A DNA stretch of 64,000 nucleotides from NCBI GenBank assembly GCA_019009955.1, contig CM032233.1:64167001-64231000 (forward strand), read 5' to 3'. Below, piece after piece: positions 11,964-23,114 of the stretch; within the stretch, counting starts at the first letter, position 1, and the number at the start of each line of letters is the position of its first letter. The DNA comes from Riptortus pedestris (lineage: Eukaryota; Arthropoda; Insecta; Hemiptera; Alydidae). A program made the position numbers and the translations under genes. The notes under the pieces were generated by a model. The model had not been told where the DNA came from. It was given only the letters and a program-made list of their open reading frames with translations, and did not search any database.

Positions 11964-12135
11964 ACAATTATAAAAGAAGCACAGCAAGGGGTACTTCTTG
12001 ATACTGGCAGAATCGTGCGAAAATTTTCAAATACCCCATGACTTGTCACAATCACAAAATCCATATCGGTTGGATTTTCCCCGATATGGATTTTACTCCA
12101 GTTTTCACTGAGTATAAACCTCCCCCGAAATAATA
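11964..12135 (+). pseudogene. Endonuclease-type LINE, fragment P3 (3' tail only)
   Basis: A 172-bp copy of the last codons (KEAQQGVLLDT...) and the 3' UTR with its hairpin (12061-12089), ending in an ATAATAATAAA tail. It lies directly behind P2, so three 3' ends of the same LINE sit in tandem. Confidence 0.8.
12061..12089 (+). promoter_or_regulatory. LINE 3' UTR hairpin (P3)
   Basis: CCATATCGG...CCGATATGG with one base fewer in the loop than P1 and P2. Confidence 0.7.
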
Positions 12136-12639
12136 ATAAAATACAATTAATATTATGTATACAAATTGAAAAAAAATCTCTTTACAAATAAACAAATTTC
12201 ATTTGTGTAAGATATTTGAAGCTGCCAACATAATTATTATTAAACGAAGAATACATTTAATTGGGAACGACAAACTGATTTAGGACACAGAATTCGATTC
12301 TATTTATTTTACTTCTTGACATTAGCCTAGACTGCTAGTCGATTTTTTTCTATTTTGTTAATGGCTTCTAGTTCGAATGTTTTATTTTGTCGTATAGATG
12401 ACTTGTAATTGTGATTCACTACATGGAAATATCTCCGTTATTTTGAGTAGTATCAAAGAAAATGATCAATCTTGTTAATCATTTACCTTTCTCCAATTTG
12501 CTCTATATTCTCTTTCTCTAATTTAAATATTAAGGGAGTTATTTGTCAGCCTTCAGCTAACCCCCACTCCAAATCATGGGATCTTCACTTTATGCAGCAC
12601 CCTTTTTCTACCAATGAAATAGGAAAACGAATACAATCC

Positions 12640-12688
<49 letters not shown>

Positions 12689-13417
12689 TCATCGACTAGA
12701 TAAATCGGTGGACATTAGAAGAAATTTGTCGAAAATAGCGCCAAGCACAACCTCGATAACTGATTTCCCTTGAGGGTAATCTGCTGAAATATACGATAAC
12801 TCTGTTATGAGACGAATCAAAAAGTGCGCGTAGAGTATGTTTGTATACAACATACATACTCTATGCAAGTTCTATACATTTTTTTCTAAGTCGAAAGTTG
12901 ATTGAGTTATATGTATTTTTTAGCCTTCGGTTATATCCCCCCCCCCTACGCCCACCTCACTCGTCTTCATACTTATACAATTTTCATTAAGGTAACTTCT
13001 TTCATTTAACGTCTCACATTTAGCATACATTTCTATTTCTACAATTACAGACTTGGAAACAACGACAGCTTAAAAAAACTTTATTGGTAGTATAGGTACA
13101 CAAATATAGATGTCATCAACGTAGAACGCCGGAAATTTGCTTGGACTTCTGAAATAGATTTTGTTGTTTTATTTTACATTTTTTTCATTAAATATTCACT
13201 CTCTAGTCTAATAATTTAAAAATTACGAAAGCATTTTCCTACGATCTAATTCTATGAATTTAATATGGTAGCTCTGAAGACGAATTTCAAAGATGCCAAG
13301 CACGGTTGCTATCAAATATGCATTTTTATTTTCACTGATTACTTCATTAGCCAATTAATCATTTGAGACCAAGCACAGGCTTAGTCATGGAGGAATGGGG
13401 GAGGGGGCATGGCTGTC
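12136..13417. other. Gene-free region with family H remnants
   Basis: A degraded minus-oriented family H segment (about 12420-12580) is followed by a (TA)n tract at 12641-12686 and a plus-oriented right end to 12790 (CTGATTTCCCTTGAGGGTAAT). Another weak remnant lies near 12890-12960. The rest is AT-rich, with nothing recognised. Confidence 0.6.
12641..12790 (+). mobile_element. Family H right end, copy 2
   Basis: (TA)n, GTCATCGACTAGATAAATCGG, GGACATTAGAAGAAAT, then a decayed terminal palindrome and CTGCTGAAA. The left half is missing. Confidence 0.7.
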
Positions 13418-13555
13418 TTGTAAAGACAGCTAACAGAAAGTTAAGTACAGCCATAATAAAAATGTAATTATCTTGACACATTTAAAGGAAAGGTGGTATA
13501 ATAGTGCTCTCTAGTACCTAGTGAAATTACTAAAAAATTAAATACTTTTGGGTGG
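13418..13555. repeat. Unclassified repeat, also at 43830-43945
   Basis: The shared blocks CTAACAG(A/T)AAGTTAAGTA, AATAATAATGTAATTAT-like and ATAGTGCTCTCTAGTA recur in the same order at 43830-43945. No coding or terminal structure was seen. Confidence 0.6.
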
Positions 13556-13927
13556 AAAAAAATCTTTAGAATGAACCAGCCCAATAAATCTTTATAGGGA
13601 ACCCCACAAATAAAAAGGTACTTATCGATTAATGGGAGGCCACTCACTTAATGACGATTATTACATCATAATTAAAAAAAATCACTTTATTATTTCATAT
13701 TACTCTTCTAGAATTTATAATTATAGGCAATTTATAATTATACTCAATCACACCAGGAGAAACAAGATCGAAAGAATTATTTTCTGGAAAATCTAAAGTT
13801 GTATCCAAGACCTCATACTCTTTATATTTCTCATAAATGAGTTATCCTACATAAGATAAATATTGATATTTATTTTGATAACTTTTGCCAAATGTCAGTA
13901 ATCTATTAAACACTATTTGAAAAGATT

Positions 13928-14128
13928 AATAAATTCGTTGAGCCTGGTTCTACGATAATGTCAGAGTTCTAGAAAGGTTACAATACTGAACAACTGGAAA
14001 AAGATGGATTTTCACATCTACATGTAAATCATAAATATAATTTCATTGATCCTGGAACCGAGGACCATACACGAAATGTTGAAATGAGGTGGGGGTTGTG
14101 CTAAATGGCATAACAAAAGGCAAAGGGG
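13928..14128 (+). pseudogene. Merlin (ISXO2-like) transposase fragment 1
   Basis: FVEPGSTIMSEF, a stop, KGYNTEQLEKDGFSHLHV, then NHKYNFIDPGTEDHTRNVE. This matches the ISXO2 core pattern PG..I.SD..aY..L..GY.H..VNHs.nFVDP.tG.HTQ.IE..W. The second catalytic Asp of the family (SD) is SE here. There are internal stops; non-functional. Confidence 0.75.
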
Positions 14129-14608
14129 TACTACCAGACCACTCGAATGTGCTTTCTGGTACCTCAATAGCTCGTTTTAAGAAGACAAAAAACGCTGAAA
14201 TGATAAAGAAAAATCAACAACAATAAGCTATATAATCAAATACAAGTTTGAACTAAAAACAATTAAAATAGCTGGAAAAGTCGACTAGATGGGTAGGCTA
14301 AGACCTATATGTAAGATTAAATTTATGTAGAATCGAATGATGTACGTCTAGATCAGCTTGTGCCTCCCCACTATATTCTTCGTCCTTTTTATAATAACTA
14401 TGTTGATACGCTAAATCTCTTATACAAAATACAATAGTGTGTTTGAAAATAGAAATTTATATCATTTTTATAAATAACATGAATTACACTCTTTTGGTGT
14501 TTTTCGTGCATCGCCCCCCCCCCAAACCCAAACGGAAAGTCATGCCAGGCTAAAAAAAAGAAAAAAACCAGCCCAATAAATCTTTATAGGGAACACCATC
14601 AGATTACT

Positions 14609-14824
14609 AATAAATTCGTTGAGCCTGGTTCTACGATAATGTCATAGTCCTAGAAAGGTTACAATACTGAACAACTGGAAAAAGCGGGATTTTCACATCT
14701 ACATGTAAATCATAAATATAATTTCATTGATCCTGAAACCGATGACCATACACGAAATGTCGAAACGATGTGGGGTTGTGCTAAATGGCACAACAAAAGG
14801 CATTATGCGGCTATTGCGCGATAA
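14609..14824 (+). pseudogene. Merlin (ISXO2-like) transposase fragment 2
   Basis: A second copy of the same segment, about 95% similar to 13928-14128. It has two stops near its start, then an open frame through NHKYNFIDPETDDHTRNVE to WGCAKWHNKRHY. It ends at TAA 14822-14824. Fragment 1 has a frameshift in the W-G-C-A-K part that this copy lacks. Confidence 0.75.
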
Positions 14825-14985
14825 CGTCTACTTCTCGGATATCACTGCTTTGTAATAATAAATATGATAACATTTTGTCATTTATAAATTCTAGAAGTGT
14901 TATTTTAAATAATAAAGTTATTTTCTTTTTATTATGATTTAATAATCGTCAGTAAGTGAGTGGCCTACTGTAAGCCGATAATTAC

Positions 14986-15811
14986 AAAAGTCCGTTACGC
15001 AGGGGCTGCGTAAACTAAGCAGATTTCTCACGCGAAGGTTTACAATAAATAAATGTACATACAGGTAACACTACCTTGAATGTGAAGTGAATAAATACAA
15101 ACGGCTATGAGAAATCTTTCAGTCAATTTACAATACAAGTTAATAACCTCTACAACGGATAGCCGCCGAATTGTAAACAAACAGGCCAGCCAATCTCGTA
15201 GCACTGAATAGATAGATAGACCGGAAAGACAAACAATTATCAATCAGAACATAACATATTAATTTCTTGAAACAATTTACTAAAGCTAGTGCTGTAATTT
15301 GTAATGAATCAGAATCAGTTTTATTTTAATCACTTAAATTTAGTAATTCAAGAACAAAAAAGGGGGTGGGGATCAACAGAACGTATTTGCATATACCTCA
15401 GAAAATAAAAGTTCAATGACAACAATATTTGGCATCAATCCTTGTAGAGAAGTGATTCACGATATAACAGCTTATTATTAATTTGACACTAGTAGGAGTG
15501 AGGATTTACTGAAACCATAAAACTAAAAAATCCAAATATCTCGGTTAATACTCATTATACGAACAATATGTATAGAACAATATTTATAGTAAATTTAATT
15601 TGAAATAAGATTGTTTTTATACAATATTTCGATTCGACGTTTAGTAAAAGAGATATTTCGTATTTTCTTAATTCCTCCCTTTTAAACCACACTACCCCCC
15701 CCCCTCCGATTTTAGTCGTTAACGTAGTTGATTTTTCTTTTTACATAAAACGACTAAATATAGAGTTTGGTGACGATTAAATAATAATTGCGACCGCTAG
15801 ATGGGTAACAG

Positions 15812-15870
<59 letters not shown>
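14986..15870 (+). mobile_element. Family H element, copy 3, left part
   Basis: The left end GTCCGTTACGCAGGGGCTGC and AAGCAGATTTCTCACGC, then the usual body (ATCTCGGTTAATA, GCGACCGCTAGA) to (TA)n at 15816-15870. The element is interrupted here by Helitron-like element B and resumes at 17346. Confidence 0.8.
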
Positions 15871-15871
<1 letters not shown>

Positions 15872-17345
15872 TAGCTAAGGTACCCGGCTTCGCTCGGGAA
15901 TTCATTTGAGGTTTAATGATGGTGGTATTTTTTTTGGCAAGCCTTTACTTTCCACAATATTTTAACATTTCCCGATGTATACCCGTCGTTGCTGTGGATT
16001 TGTTAATAATAAAATTATTTGTTATTTAAGAGTTGACTGTCCTCAATCTTTTTATATTTCCCGTCTCCTGTGCATTTAGTATTTTTTATATATAATTCAT
16101 AATCATAGAAAGTATTCTGTCCGCCAAACTATGTTTGAATTAAACTTCCTTTCCCTTGAAACGGTACAAAGACCAACAGTGACTGAAAACCGAACAGAAA
16201 ATGTAATATACTGCGAATTTTTATTTTAGGCTTCTCTTATAACCCCCCCCCCCTCCCGTTTGAACCTAAAAAATTTAATATAGCTTATAATCGTTTAAGA
16301 ATTAATGCTAATTCACATGCCGAGTTTTGTTAAGTTCCGTTCAATCGTTGGTGCCAAATACAATTGTTGGCTACCTATTAAGTTTTCAGTGTATATCTCG
16401 TTTATACTTGGTTTACGACAAAAGTGAATATAACAAAAGTTACTCTAAATAACAAAATATACAATTTTTGTCATGTACATACTTGCCGAACAACCAATAG
16501 AAAACGAAATATCACTATTTTTAATTTCAGGGCTCCCTTACAAACCCCACTCCTGCTCCTCCCTAGAAATAATAGTACAGCTTATAATCATGAAGCGGTT
16601 ACTGCTAATTGACATACGGAGTTTTGTTTAGTTCGGTTGAGTCTTTGGTACCAAATAAAATCGTTAATTCCCGTTATAGTTTTTAGCGTATAACTCATTT
16701 ATACTTCCGTATACGGCAAAAGTGTATATAACAAAAGTTACTCTAAATAACAAAATAACCAACTTTTGTCATGTACATATTTGCAGAAAAACCAATGGAA
16801 AACGAAATACCGCTATTTTTAATTTCAGGCCTCCCTTACAACCCCCACTCCTGCCCGTCGCTAGAAATGTTGGTATGGCTTATTCTAAAGAAGGCGTTAG
16901 TTTTATTACACATACCGAGTTTTATTTAATTCGGTTGAGTCTTTTGTGCCAAATAAAATTGTTGACTCCCGCTATAATTTTTAGCGTATAACGCATTTAT
17001 ACTTCGGTATTCGACGAAAGTTTATATAACAAAAGTTACTCTAAATAACAAAATAAACAACTTTTGTTATGTGCATATTTGCCGAAAAACCAATAGGAAA
17101 CGAAATATCGCTATTTTTAATTTCAGGTCTCCCTTATAACCCCCACTCCTGTTCGTTAGTAGTAATATCCATACCAAGTTACATAAAATTCGGTTCAACC
17201 GTTTATGCGTGAAAAGGTAACAAACAAATAAACAAACAGACACGAAAGAAACATAAATGCAGTTATGGTGTCTATGACATGTGAAACGAAAAGTTATCGT
17301 GAAATTTGGCGAAAAAAATCAATGTACAGACAGAGGTTACAATTT
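15871..17345 (-). mobile_element. Helitron-like element B with 300-bp tandem repeats, inserted in a (TA)n tract
   Basis: Its minus-strand 3' end is CCCGAGCGAAGCCGGG, a 10-nt spacer and CTAG (15874-15871), directly abutting (TA)n of family H copy 3. Inside, a unit of about 298-300 bp repeats (starts near 16424, 16722 and 17022, plus a diverged first unit), each with CAAAAGTTACTCTAAATAAC and CGAAATA-CGCTATTTTTAA blocks. The 5' end (near 17330-17345) reads CTCTGTCTGTACATTGA on the minus strand. It is flanked by A and T with no target duplication, as expected for Helitrons. The short frames at 16424 and 16722 are the same repeat read twice, not genes. Confidence 0.7.
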
Positions 17346-17471
17346 TATATATACAGTTTTGAACGGACCTCATTTTCGTCATCTCCTAGGTAGGATCGAT
17401 GGACATTTGAAGAAAATAGCGTCATGATTATGACCTCAATACCGATTTCCCTTAAGGGAAATCTGCTAAAA
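17346..17471 (+). mobile_element. Family H element, copy 3, right part
   Basis: TATATACAGTTTTGAACGG begins the right arm and GATTTCCCTTAAGGGAAATC with CTGCTAAAA ends it. It belongs to the same element as 14986-15870. Confidence 0.8.
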
Positions 17472-18074
17472 CAAAAAAAATACTAAAATAAAGAAGGTAA
17501 ATTTTAAATTAAATTACATGTTAGTTTTTAATTAAATAAAAAATATCCTAGCTCCAATTATTAAATGATAATTGATTAAACAGCATGTTTACAGATTTAT
17601 AATCCATTATATTTACTCTTATATTACACTTCACATTTGGGTTCAACGAAGATTCGAAGGAGTTTCGGTTGTTACTTTGCCACGTGGGCCACCTCATTAG
17701 CTAGGTTTTCTAAAGAAAACCGATAAAATAATAAAATCGCCTGTAACACGTTAGCCGAAAGTCGCACGAAAACACAGAAAACAAAAGTTGTAGTAAATTT
17801 AATTTGCAACGAGATTTGCTATTTAACATTTTTAGATTTGACTCTTAATAGCAGAGATATAACGAATTTTTCATTTTACTTCTCTATAAACCCACCGCCT
17901 CTCTCACTTTGTCGATTTGGCTGTACGCGAACTTGATCTTTCTTATCAGGATAAAAGTTTAAATATAAAGTTTGGATTCAATATCTCGAACTTTGCAGCA
18001 TCCAGAAAGTGGCCGGACAAACAATGTATTCATAGATATATATATATCAAATTTTAAAATTCAAACAGATGTTA
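17472..18074 (+). other. Gene-free stretch with a diverged family H segment
   Basis: About 17780-18050 shows weak family H body similarity (TAAATTTAATTTGCAA, GAACTTGATCTTTCTTATC, TATAAAGTTTGG) ending at ATATATATATATC. The first 300 bp hold nothing recognisable. Confidence 0.45.
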
Positions 18075-18187
18075 TTTTTGGCACTCATTTACCTCAATAG
18101 CACGGGAAAAACACGCTAAAAATATAAAACAAATCAACAACAATAAGCTATATAATCAAATACAAATTTCAACTAAAAACAATTAAA

Positions 18188-19350
18188 AAAAGCCCGTCAC
18201 GCAGGTCCGTAAACTAAGCAGATTTCCCACATACATCACGATTTTCAATTATCTCTAAACATAAAAGTTCAATTAGAACGATATTTGGTATTTAGGCTTC
18301 AAATATAGAGTTTCATTATATAAGAGCTTATTGTTAATATGAAAAGAGTAGTAGTGGGAATTTACTGAAGGCTGAAAACTAAAAAAAATGACAATATCTT
18401 AATATACAAGATAGAAAAAAACATGTATATAACAATATTTATAGACCATATAATTTACAGTAAGATTGCTTCTAGACAATTCCGCGATCCGACTCATCAT
18501 AACGGAGATATTTGGAATTTTCAAAATTCTCCCACTGGTGCGATTTAATGACCATTAACGAACTTGATCTTCCTATTTACATCAAATGGTTATATATCGA
18601 CTTTGGTAACGATAAGACAACTATTGCGACCGCTAGAGTGATAACAGATAAATATACACTCAACCGCAAAAAAAAACCGGACACTTCATTTTTGTCGTAT
18701 TAAAAGCTAATTTTCAGCAATTTAGAGTCTAAGTCCATTGAACTAATCCCTTCAGGATTAGTAAACAATTAGATAAAACTCAGATTAGATTTATTTGTCG
18801 TGAAGTTGATCTATTCTAAACTGTAAGTAGTTTTTCGCATATTTAAACATCTTTAATTATTAACCAAGCATTTTCTTTAATTAATGTTTTATTTTTATTT
18901 CGGTCCAGAATAATGGGTCTTTCAAACTTAGATGGAAGGCCGGAGCTTACGTTACATTGCCGAAACGCTTGTTCTACCATTCACTGTAATAAAAATGAAG
19001 AATCTTTTTTTTTTAAATGTGTTAATTTATCTTTTTCTTTTTTTTTATTTTGTATTTTTTTGTAAATAATCAATAAAAATTATTCACTTTTGGCAGATTT
19101 TGTTTAAATAACCTATAGATTAACCAATTATTCTAATTAAAAAGATTAATATACATATATATTAAGTATTTACCAAAATTATAAGACTAAATCTAAGTGT
19201 CCGGTTTTTTTTGCGGTTGAGTGTATACAATTTTGAACGGACCTTGTTTTCGTCATCTACTAGGTAGGACCGATGGACATTTGAATTATTTTTCGAAAGT
19301 CGTGTCATGAGTACGACCTCAATAGCTGATTTCCCTTAAGTGAAATCTGA
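18188..19350 (+). mobile_element. Family H element, copy 4, interrupted by a TA-flanked TIR element
   Basis: The left end GCCCGTCACGCAGGTCCG (left hairpin lost by deletion) and AAGCAGATTTCCCACAT run to GATAAATATA at 18656. The TIR element follows, then ACAATTTTGAACGG...GATTTCCCTTAAGTGAAATC resumes at 19226. Insertion of the inner element appears to have used the microsatellite TA. Confidence 0.8.
18657..19223. mobile_element. Tc1/mariner-like TIR element, copy 1 (567 bp)
   Basis: The ends CACTCAACCGC... and ...GCGGTTGAGTG are part of about 29-bp inverted repeats that include CCGGACACTT. TA flanks each side (18655-18656 and 19224-19225). There is no transposase frame, so it is non-autonomous. 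A second copy lies at 62237-62853. Confidence 0.85.
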
Positions 19351-19655
19351 AATGTTTGAATCTCTAATAACGGGAAAAGTCGACTAGATGGCTAGGCTAA
19401 GAACTATATGAAAGATTAAATTTATGTAGAATCGAATGATGTACCTCTAGATCAACTTGTGCCTCCCTACTATATTTTTCGTCCATTTTATAATAGCTAT
19501 TTTGATACGCTAAATCTTTTACACAAAATACAGTAGTTTGATTGAAAATAGATATTCATATCATTATTATACATAATATGAATTACATTCTTTTGGTGTT
19601 TTTCGTAGCATCGCCCCCCCCCCCCAAGCCAAAACGGAAAGTCAGGCCAGGCTGA

Positions 19656-20288
19656 AATCCCTCCTATAATCAATACATATAAGGGGAGAGAAGATGATTA
19701 AGAGACCCACACAATCAAGTTTGAGAAGAGATAGTTGGAGAGTAAACAATGTAAAACCAGCTATGTTGCTTCCCCAAACCCTTAATGGGGGATGATTGGA
19801 GAAAAATTGCTCCAATTTAGCTGGGGGATGAAGTAAGCGGAGGCCAGCGACTGGCCAATTTGCCAAGGGATAATCTCCTTACTTAATGATTTGGCTCGTG
19901 ATAAGTTTAAGCCCCCCAGCGAAGGGTCTAACACCATAAACCCCAGAGCCGATATAGAACTAGAGCCCAGATTTCACTTATGAACGGTAACCCAACCACA
20001 ACCAGATTATTTTATCCTTAAGACCAACTAACGATTAATAATCCGCGGATAGAAACATAATATTTTATTTTATACACATTATATCAAATGGAGGTCTCAA
20101 ATTACTATACTTTTTTTTAGCATTGTTTCGATTCGGTTTTGTAGATCATTACTCAGAATGCTCTCAATATTTTCGTTCTGATAAAGTATTTCAAAAGTCT
20201 CTGCACTAATACTCCACTAATACCTACAACACTAATATTTTTGGAGGAATAATAAATTTTGAATTACTCAATAGTCCAATCACTAGAC
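19656..20288. other. Gene-free region
   Basis: GC is higher than in the surroundings between 19656 and 20000, and there is a 74-codon minus-strand frame (19642-19866) with no recognisable similarity. Nothing was identified. Confidence 0.4.
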
Positions 20289-20514
20289 ACGGCTCAGGTT
20301 AGCCATGTGAGTTAAAGCATTAGCTTTAATCTCACGTGGTAAACCTAGAGCGGCGAGTTCGATTCCCGCCTGGGCATTAGGAATTTATTTAGTGACGAAA
20401 TTCATGAAATAAAATCCTTAGTCCCACCCTGGCTAGAAAAGGGTGGTAACCTGTAGAAAACCCGTCCCAATTAGCCTCTGTTGCAAAAAGTGGACGTTAA
20501 TAAATAATAAATAA
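20289..20514 (+). mobile_element. tRNA-derived SINE, copy 1
   Basis: The head has TTAGCCATGTGAGTTAAAG (A-box-like) and GAGTTCGATTCCCGCC (B box). The body has AGTCCCACCCTGGCTAG and TAGCCTCTGTTGC, and the 3' end is GACGTTAATAAATAATAAAT. Full length is about 225 bp. Further copies: 29862, 30050 (minus), 49738 (minus), 54450. Confidence 0.8.
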
Positions 20515-20591
20515 ACCATCACTAGACGAGCATTATAAAATATCCATCCTTTTAAGTACAATGTTACTGTAGTTGTAAATTAATAATAGAG

Positions 20592-21145
20592 AAAGTCCGT
20601 GACGCAGGGGCTGCGTAAACTAAGCAGATTTCCCACGTGAAGTTTTACAATAGAGAAATCTGCCTAATAACAACTGTAGTAGTAAAAAACCTCTAAACCT
20701 AAAAAACATTATTTAGGGCGTAATAACCCAGTAGTTTCTAGCCCAAAAAGCAGTTAACCTAACCTCTAAACCTATTCACGAGTGACGATAGTTATGGAAA
20801 CGGCCGCCAGAGCTCTCGTCGGAAACTTCGAACATAGCCTACTGGTGACCACACGCAGAATACAAATGCCAATATCTCGGTTAATATTCAAGATGGAGAA
20901 TTAATGTATAGAACAATATTTATAGTAAATTTAATTTGCAATAAGATTGGTTCTATACAATTTTTTGATCCGACGTATAGTAACGGAGATATTTCGAATT
21001 TTCGAAAATCTTCCCCTCTAAACCCCCCCTCCCACTGATCCGATTTCAGCCGTTAACAAACTTGATCTTTCTTTTTACATAAAACGCTTAAATATGAAGT
21101 TTGGTAAGGATCAAACAAAAATTGCGACCGCTAGAGCGGTAACAG

Positions 21146-21195
<50 letters not shown>

Positions 21196-21321
21196 TTTTG
21201 AACGGACCTCATTTTCGCCATGTACTAGGTAGGATCGATGGACATTTGAAGAAAAATGTCGAAAATTCCGTCATGAGTACAACCTCAATAGCTGATTTCC
21301 CTTAAGGGAAATCTGCTAAAA
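20592..21321 (+). mobile_element. Family H element, copy 5 (complete)
   Basis: A good reference copy. The left hairpin ACGCAGGGGCTGCGT is at about 20602, then AAGCAGATTTCCCACGTG, the body blocks ATCTCGGTTAATATTCAAG and GCGACCGCTAGAGCG, (TA)n at 21150-21192, the right arm GAACGGACCTCATTTTCG, and GATTTCCCTTAAGGGAAATC with CTGCTAAAA. Confidence 0.85.
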
Positions 21322-21389
21322 GTCGATGTAAGGCATCAGAAATGTTGTGTGACTGCGGGCTCGGGATAGTTTCATTCTATATAAATTCA

Positions 21390-22352
21390 CCACAATGTAG
21401 CCAAATTGAATTTATTAGTCTATTCAAAGACCTCAATAGAATTAACGGAACACTATTTTATCCCTTTTCGCCGACGATACGAGCACATACACGTCCTCCA
21501 ATAGATTTAATACAATAATAAATAGATTCCATAATAGGTTCAACAAACAAATTAACCAATTTTTTTAAGAAGTGGAAGATCAAACCCAAGTTATAATTTT
21601 TATTAAAAGCAGACTGAAAATTCCAGACCAATCAAACATTGTCAATTATCCTATAAAATGGCCGAAATGTATTAAATATTTCGAATACATATTGGAATAA
21701 GGATTAACATTTACAGAATATTTGAATAAAACGTGTGATAAAGCTAACAAAGTGATTTGCCATGTTTACTCTTACTTTAATCGTAAATCGAAACTTAAAT
21801 CGTTTAAAGCTCGGAGAATAAACTAATGTCATAAAAAGCCTGCATTAGATCAGTGTTAACATATGCTGAGCTATGTATTTATAATTTAAGAAAGCTACAA
21901 ACATTTCAAAACAAATGCCTGAGAATTGTTTATAATCTCCCCAATCATATAAGAATAAGAAAATTACGTCAAATTTCTAACTTACCCATGATAAAGACAT
22001 ATAACTGTAAGCTGGCCAAAAACGAACTAAGCACATTTTACTCTAACAGAAGAAGCAGATTGAATTAAGGCTTAGTAGTGTAGACTAAAGGCATGTAAAC
22101 TCCCTTATCTTAATCCCTATTATACCTGAAATAAGATTTATACTTTGACATGTGACGATATAAAACAATCTATATTTTTTAATATTATTAGCTAATAAGG
22201 TCACTTAAATGTGTAGATTTTTCATATAATTGTATTATTCGCTAGTTTGCAAATTGCAGTCTTCTTTTGTATTATTGTAGTGGCCGGAAGGAACACTGAA
22301 TTATTTTGGAAATGTTTTGTAATAACTCAATAAAGGATATTTAAAAAAAACA
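21390..22352 (+). pseudogene. Jockey-like LINE remnant (C-terminal reverse transcriptase and tail)
   Basis: Conserved pieces in several frames: KSRLKIPDQ, YPIKWPKCIKYF, NKTCDKANKVI, NRKSKLKSF, then LQTFQNKCLRIVYNLPNH in the open frame from 21853. This order (thumb region after the catalytic core, ending in the KLQxxQNKCLR motif) is typical of the Jockey clade. Stops and frameshifts are frequent. The 3' end reads ACTCAATAAAGG followed by an A-rich tail at about 22340. Confidence 0.7.
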
Positions 22353-22664
22353 AAAATTAAGGGAATGATCATTGTTAACATGCGTTGTTTTATACTTGGA
22401 AATCACAGGCGTCTATATCGCCGTTAATATTTGTTTTCTCATATATATAAAGAACAAATTCTATTTAGACTTTTTTTTAATCATGATTCGATGTTTAAAT
22501 TTATAACTTTTTATATCTCCCTTTCTACTTTTTGTCATCTAATAGAATTTCCTTGTATTTCATGAGAATGGTTTAATGGAATTGAGAATGTATTGGTAGA
22601 TTTATGAAGGGAATCAATATTCTCAGTATGCGTCATTTATACTTTACTGACAGAAGTTGGGTTC
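22353..22664. other. Gene-free AT-rich stretch
   Basis: Nothing recognised. Confidence 0.4.
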
Positions 22665-22941
22665 AAATGGTCATGACATATCTACTGAAGGCTGAAAATT
22701 AAAAATCGCAAAACTCTGTGTCAATATTGAAGACATATAGCAACATTTATAGGATAGTAAATTTGCAATAACATTGGCTCTGTAGTATTTTTCGAACCGA
22801 CTAATAATAACGGAGAGTTTCGAAAATTCTTTCCTCAGCCCCTCTCCCTCCTGCTGGTCCAATTTCAGCCAATAACGAACTAATCTGTATCTTGAAGCGC
22901 TTATTTATCGAGTTTGGCAAGAGCGGTAACAGACAAGTATG

Positions 22942-22987
<46 letters not shown>

Positions 22988-23114
22988 TATATAGGTACAT
23001 ATGATTATGAACGGAACACATTTTCGTCATCTACTGGGTAGGACCGATGGATATTTGAGGAAATGTATCAAAAATCGTGTCATGAGTGCAACCTGAATAA
23101 CTGATTTCCCTTAA
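22665..23114 (+). mobile_element. Family H element, copy 6 (truncated both ends)
   Basis: It starts inside the body (CTGAAGGCTGAAAATTAAAA), passes (TA)n near 22940-22990, and stops exactly at the centre of the terminal palindrome (CTGATTTCCCTTAAG), where Helitron-like sequence begins. Confidence 0.7.

Larger units (their letters stand above)
13625..14970. mobile_element. Merlin-type DNA transposon remnant with about 90-bp inverted repeats
   Basis: Left AGGCCACTCACTTAATGACG and right CAGTAAGTGAGTGGCCT (read on the plus strand) are inverted. The similarity continues inward to CTTCTAGAATTTATAA on both arms. Between them lie two fragments of an ISXO2-like (Merlin) transposase and a 285-bp segment also found at 19370-19655. 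The internal duplication shows the element is rearranged. Confidence 0.65.
18075..19655 (+). mobile_element. Merlin-family segment split by family H copy 4
   Basis: 18075-18187 matches 14165-14265, sharing the AATCAACAACAATAAGC block. 19370-19655 matches 14270-14555, sharing CGACTAGATGG and CTTTTGGTGTTTTTCG. In the copy at 14 kb the two parts are contiguous; here they are separated by family H copy 4. This gives an empty-site/filled-site pair. Confidence 0.75.

Noticed and set aside
16424..16991. Two similar reading frames (62 and 89 codons) suggesting a gene duplication
   Set aside because: They are two units of the 300-bp Helitron repeat read in the same phase; no conserved coding pattern.
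15871..17345. Regular repeats as a possible CRISPR array
   Set aside because: Units of about 300 bp with continuous divergence, eukaryotic context and no short repeat/unique spacer alternation.
19642..19866. 74-codon minus-strand frame in a less AT-rich patch
   Set aside because: No similarity or splice evidence; recorded only as unrecognised DNA.
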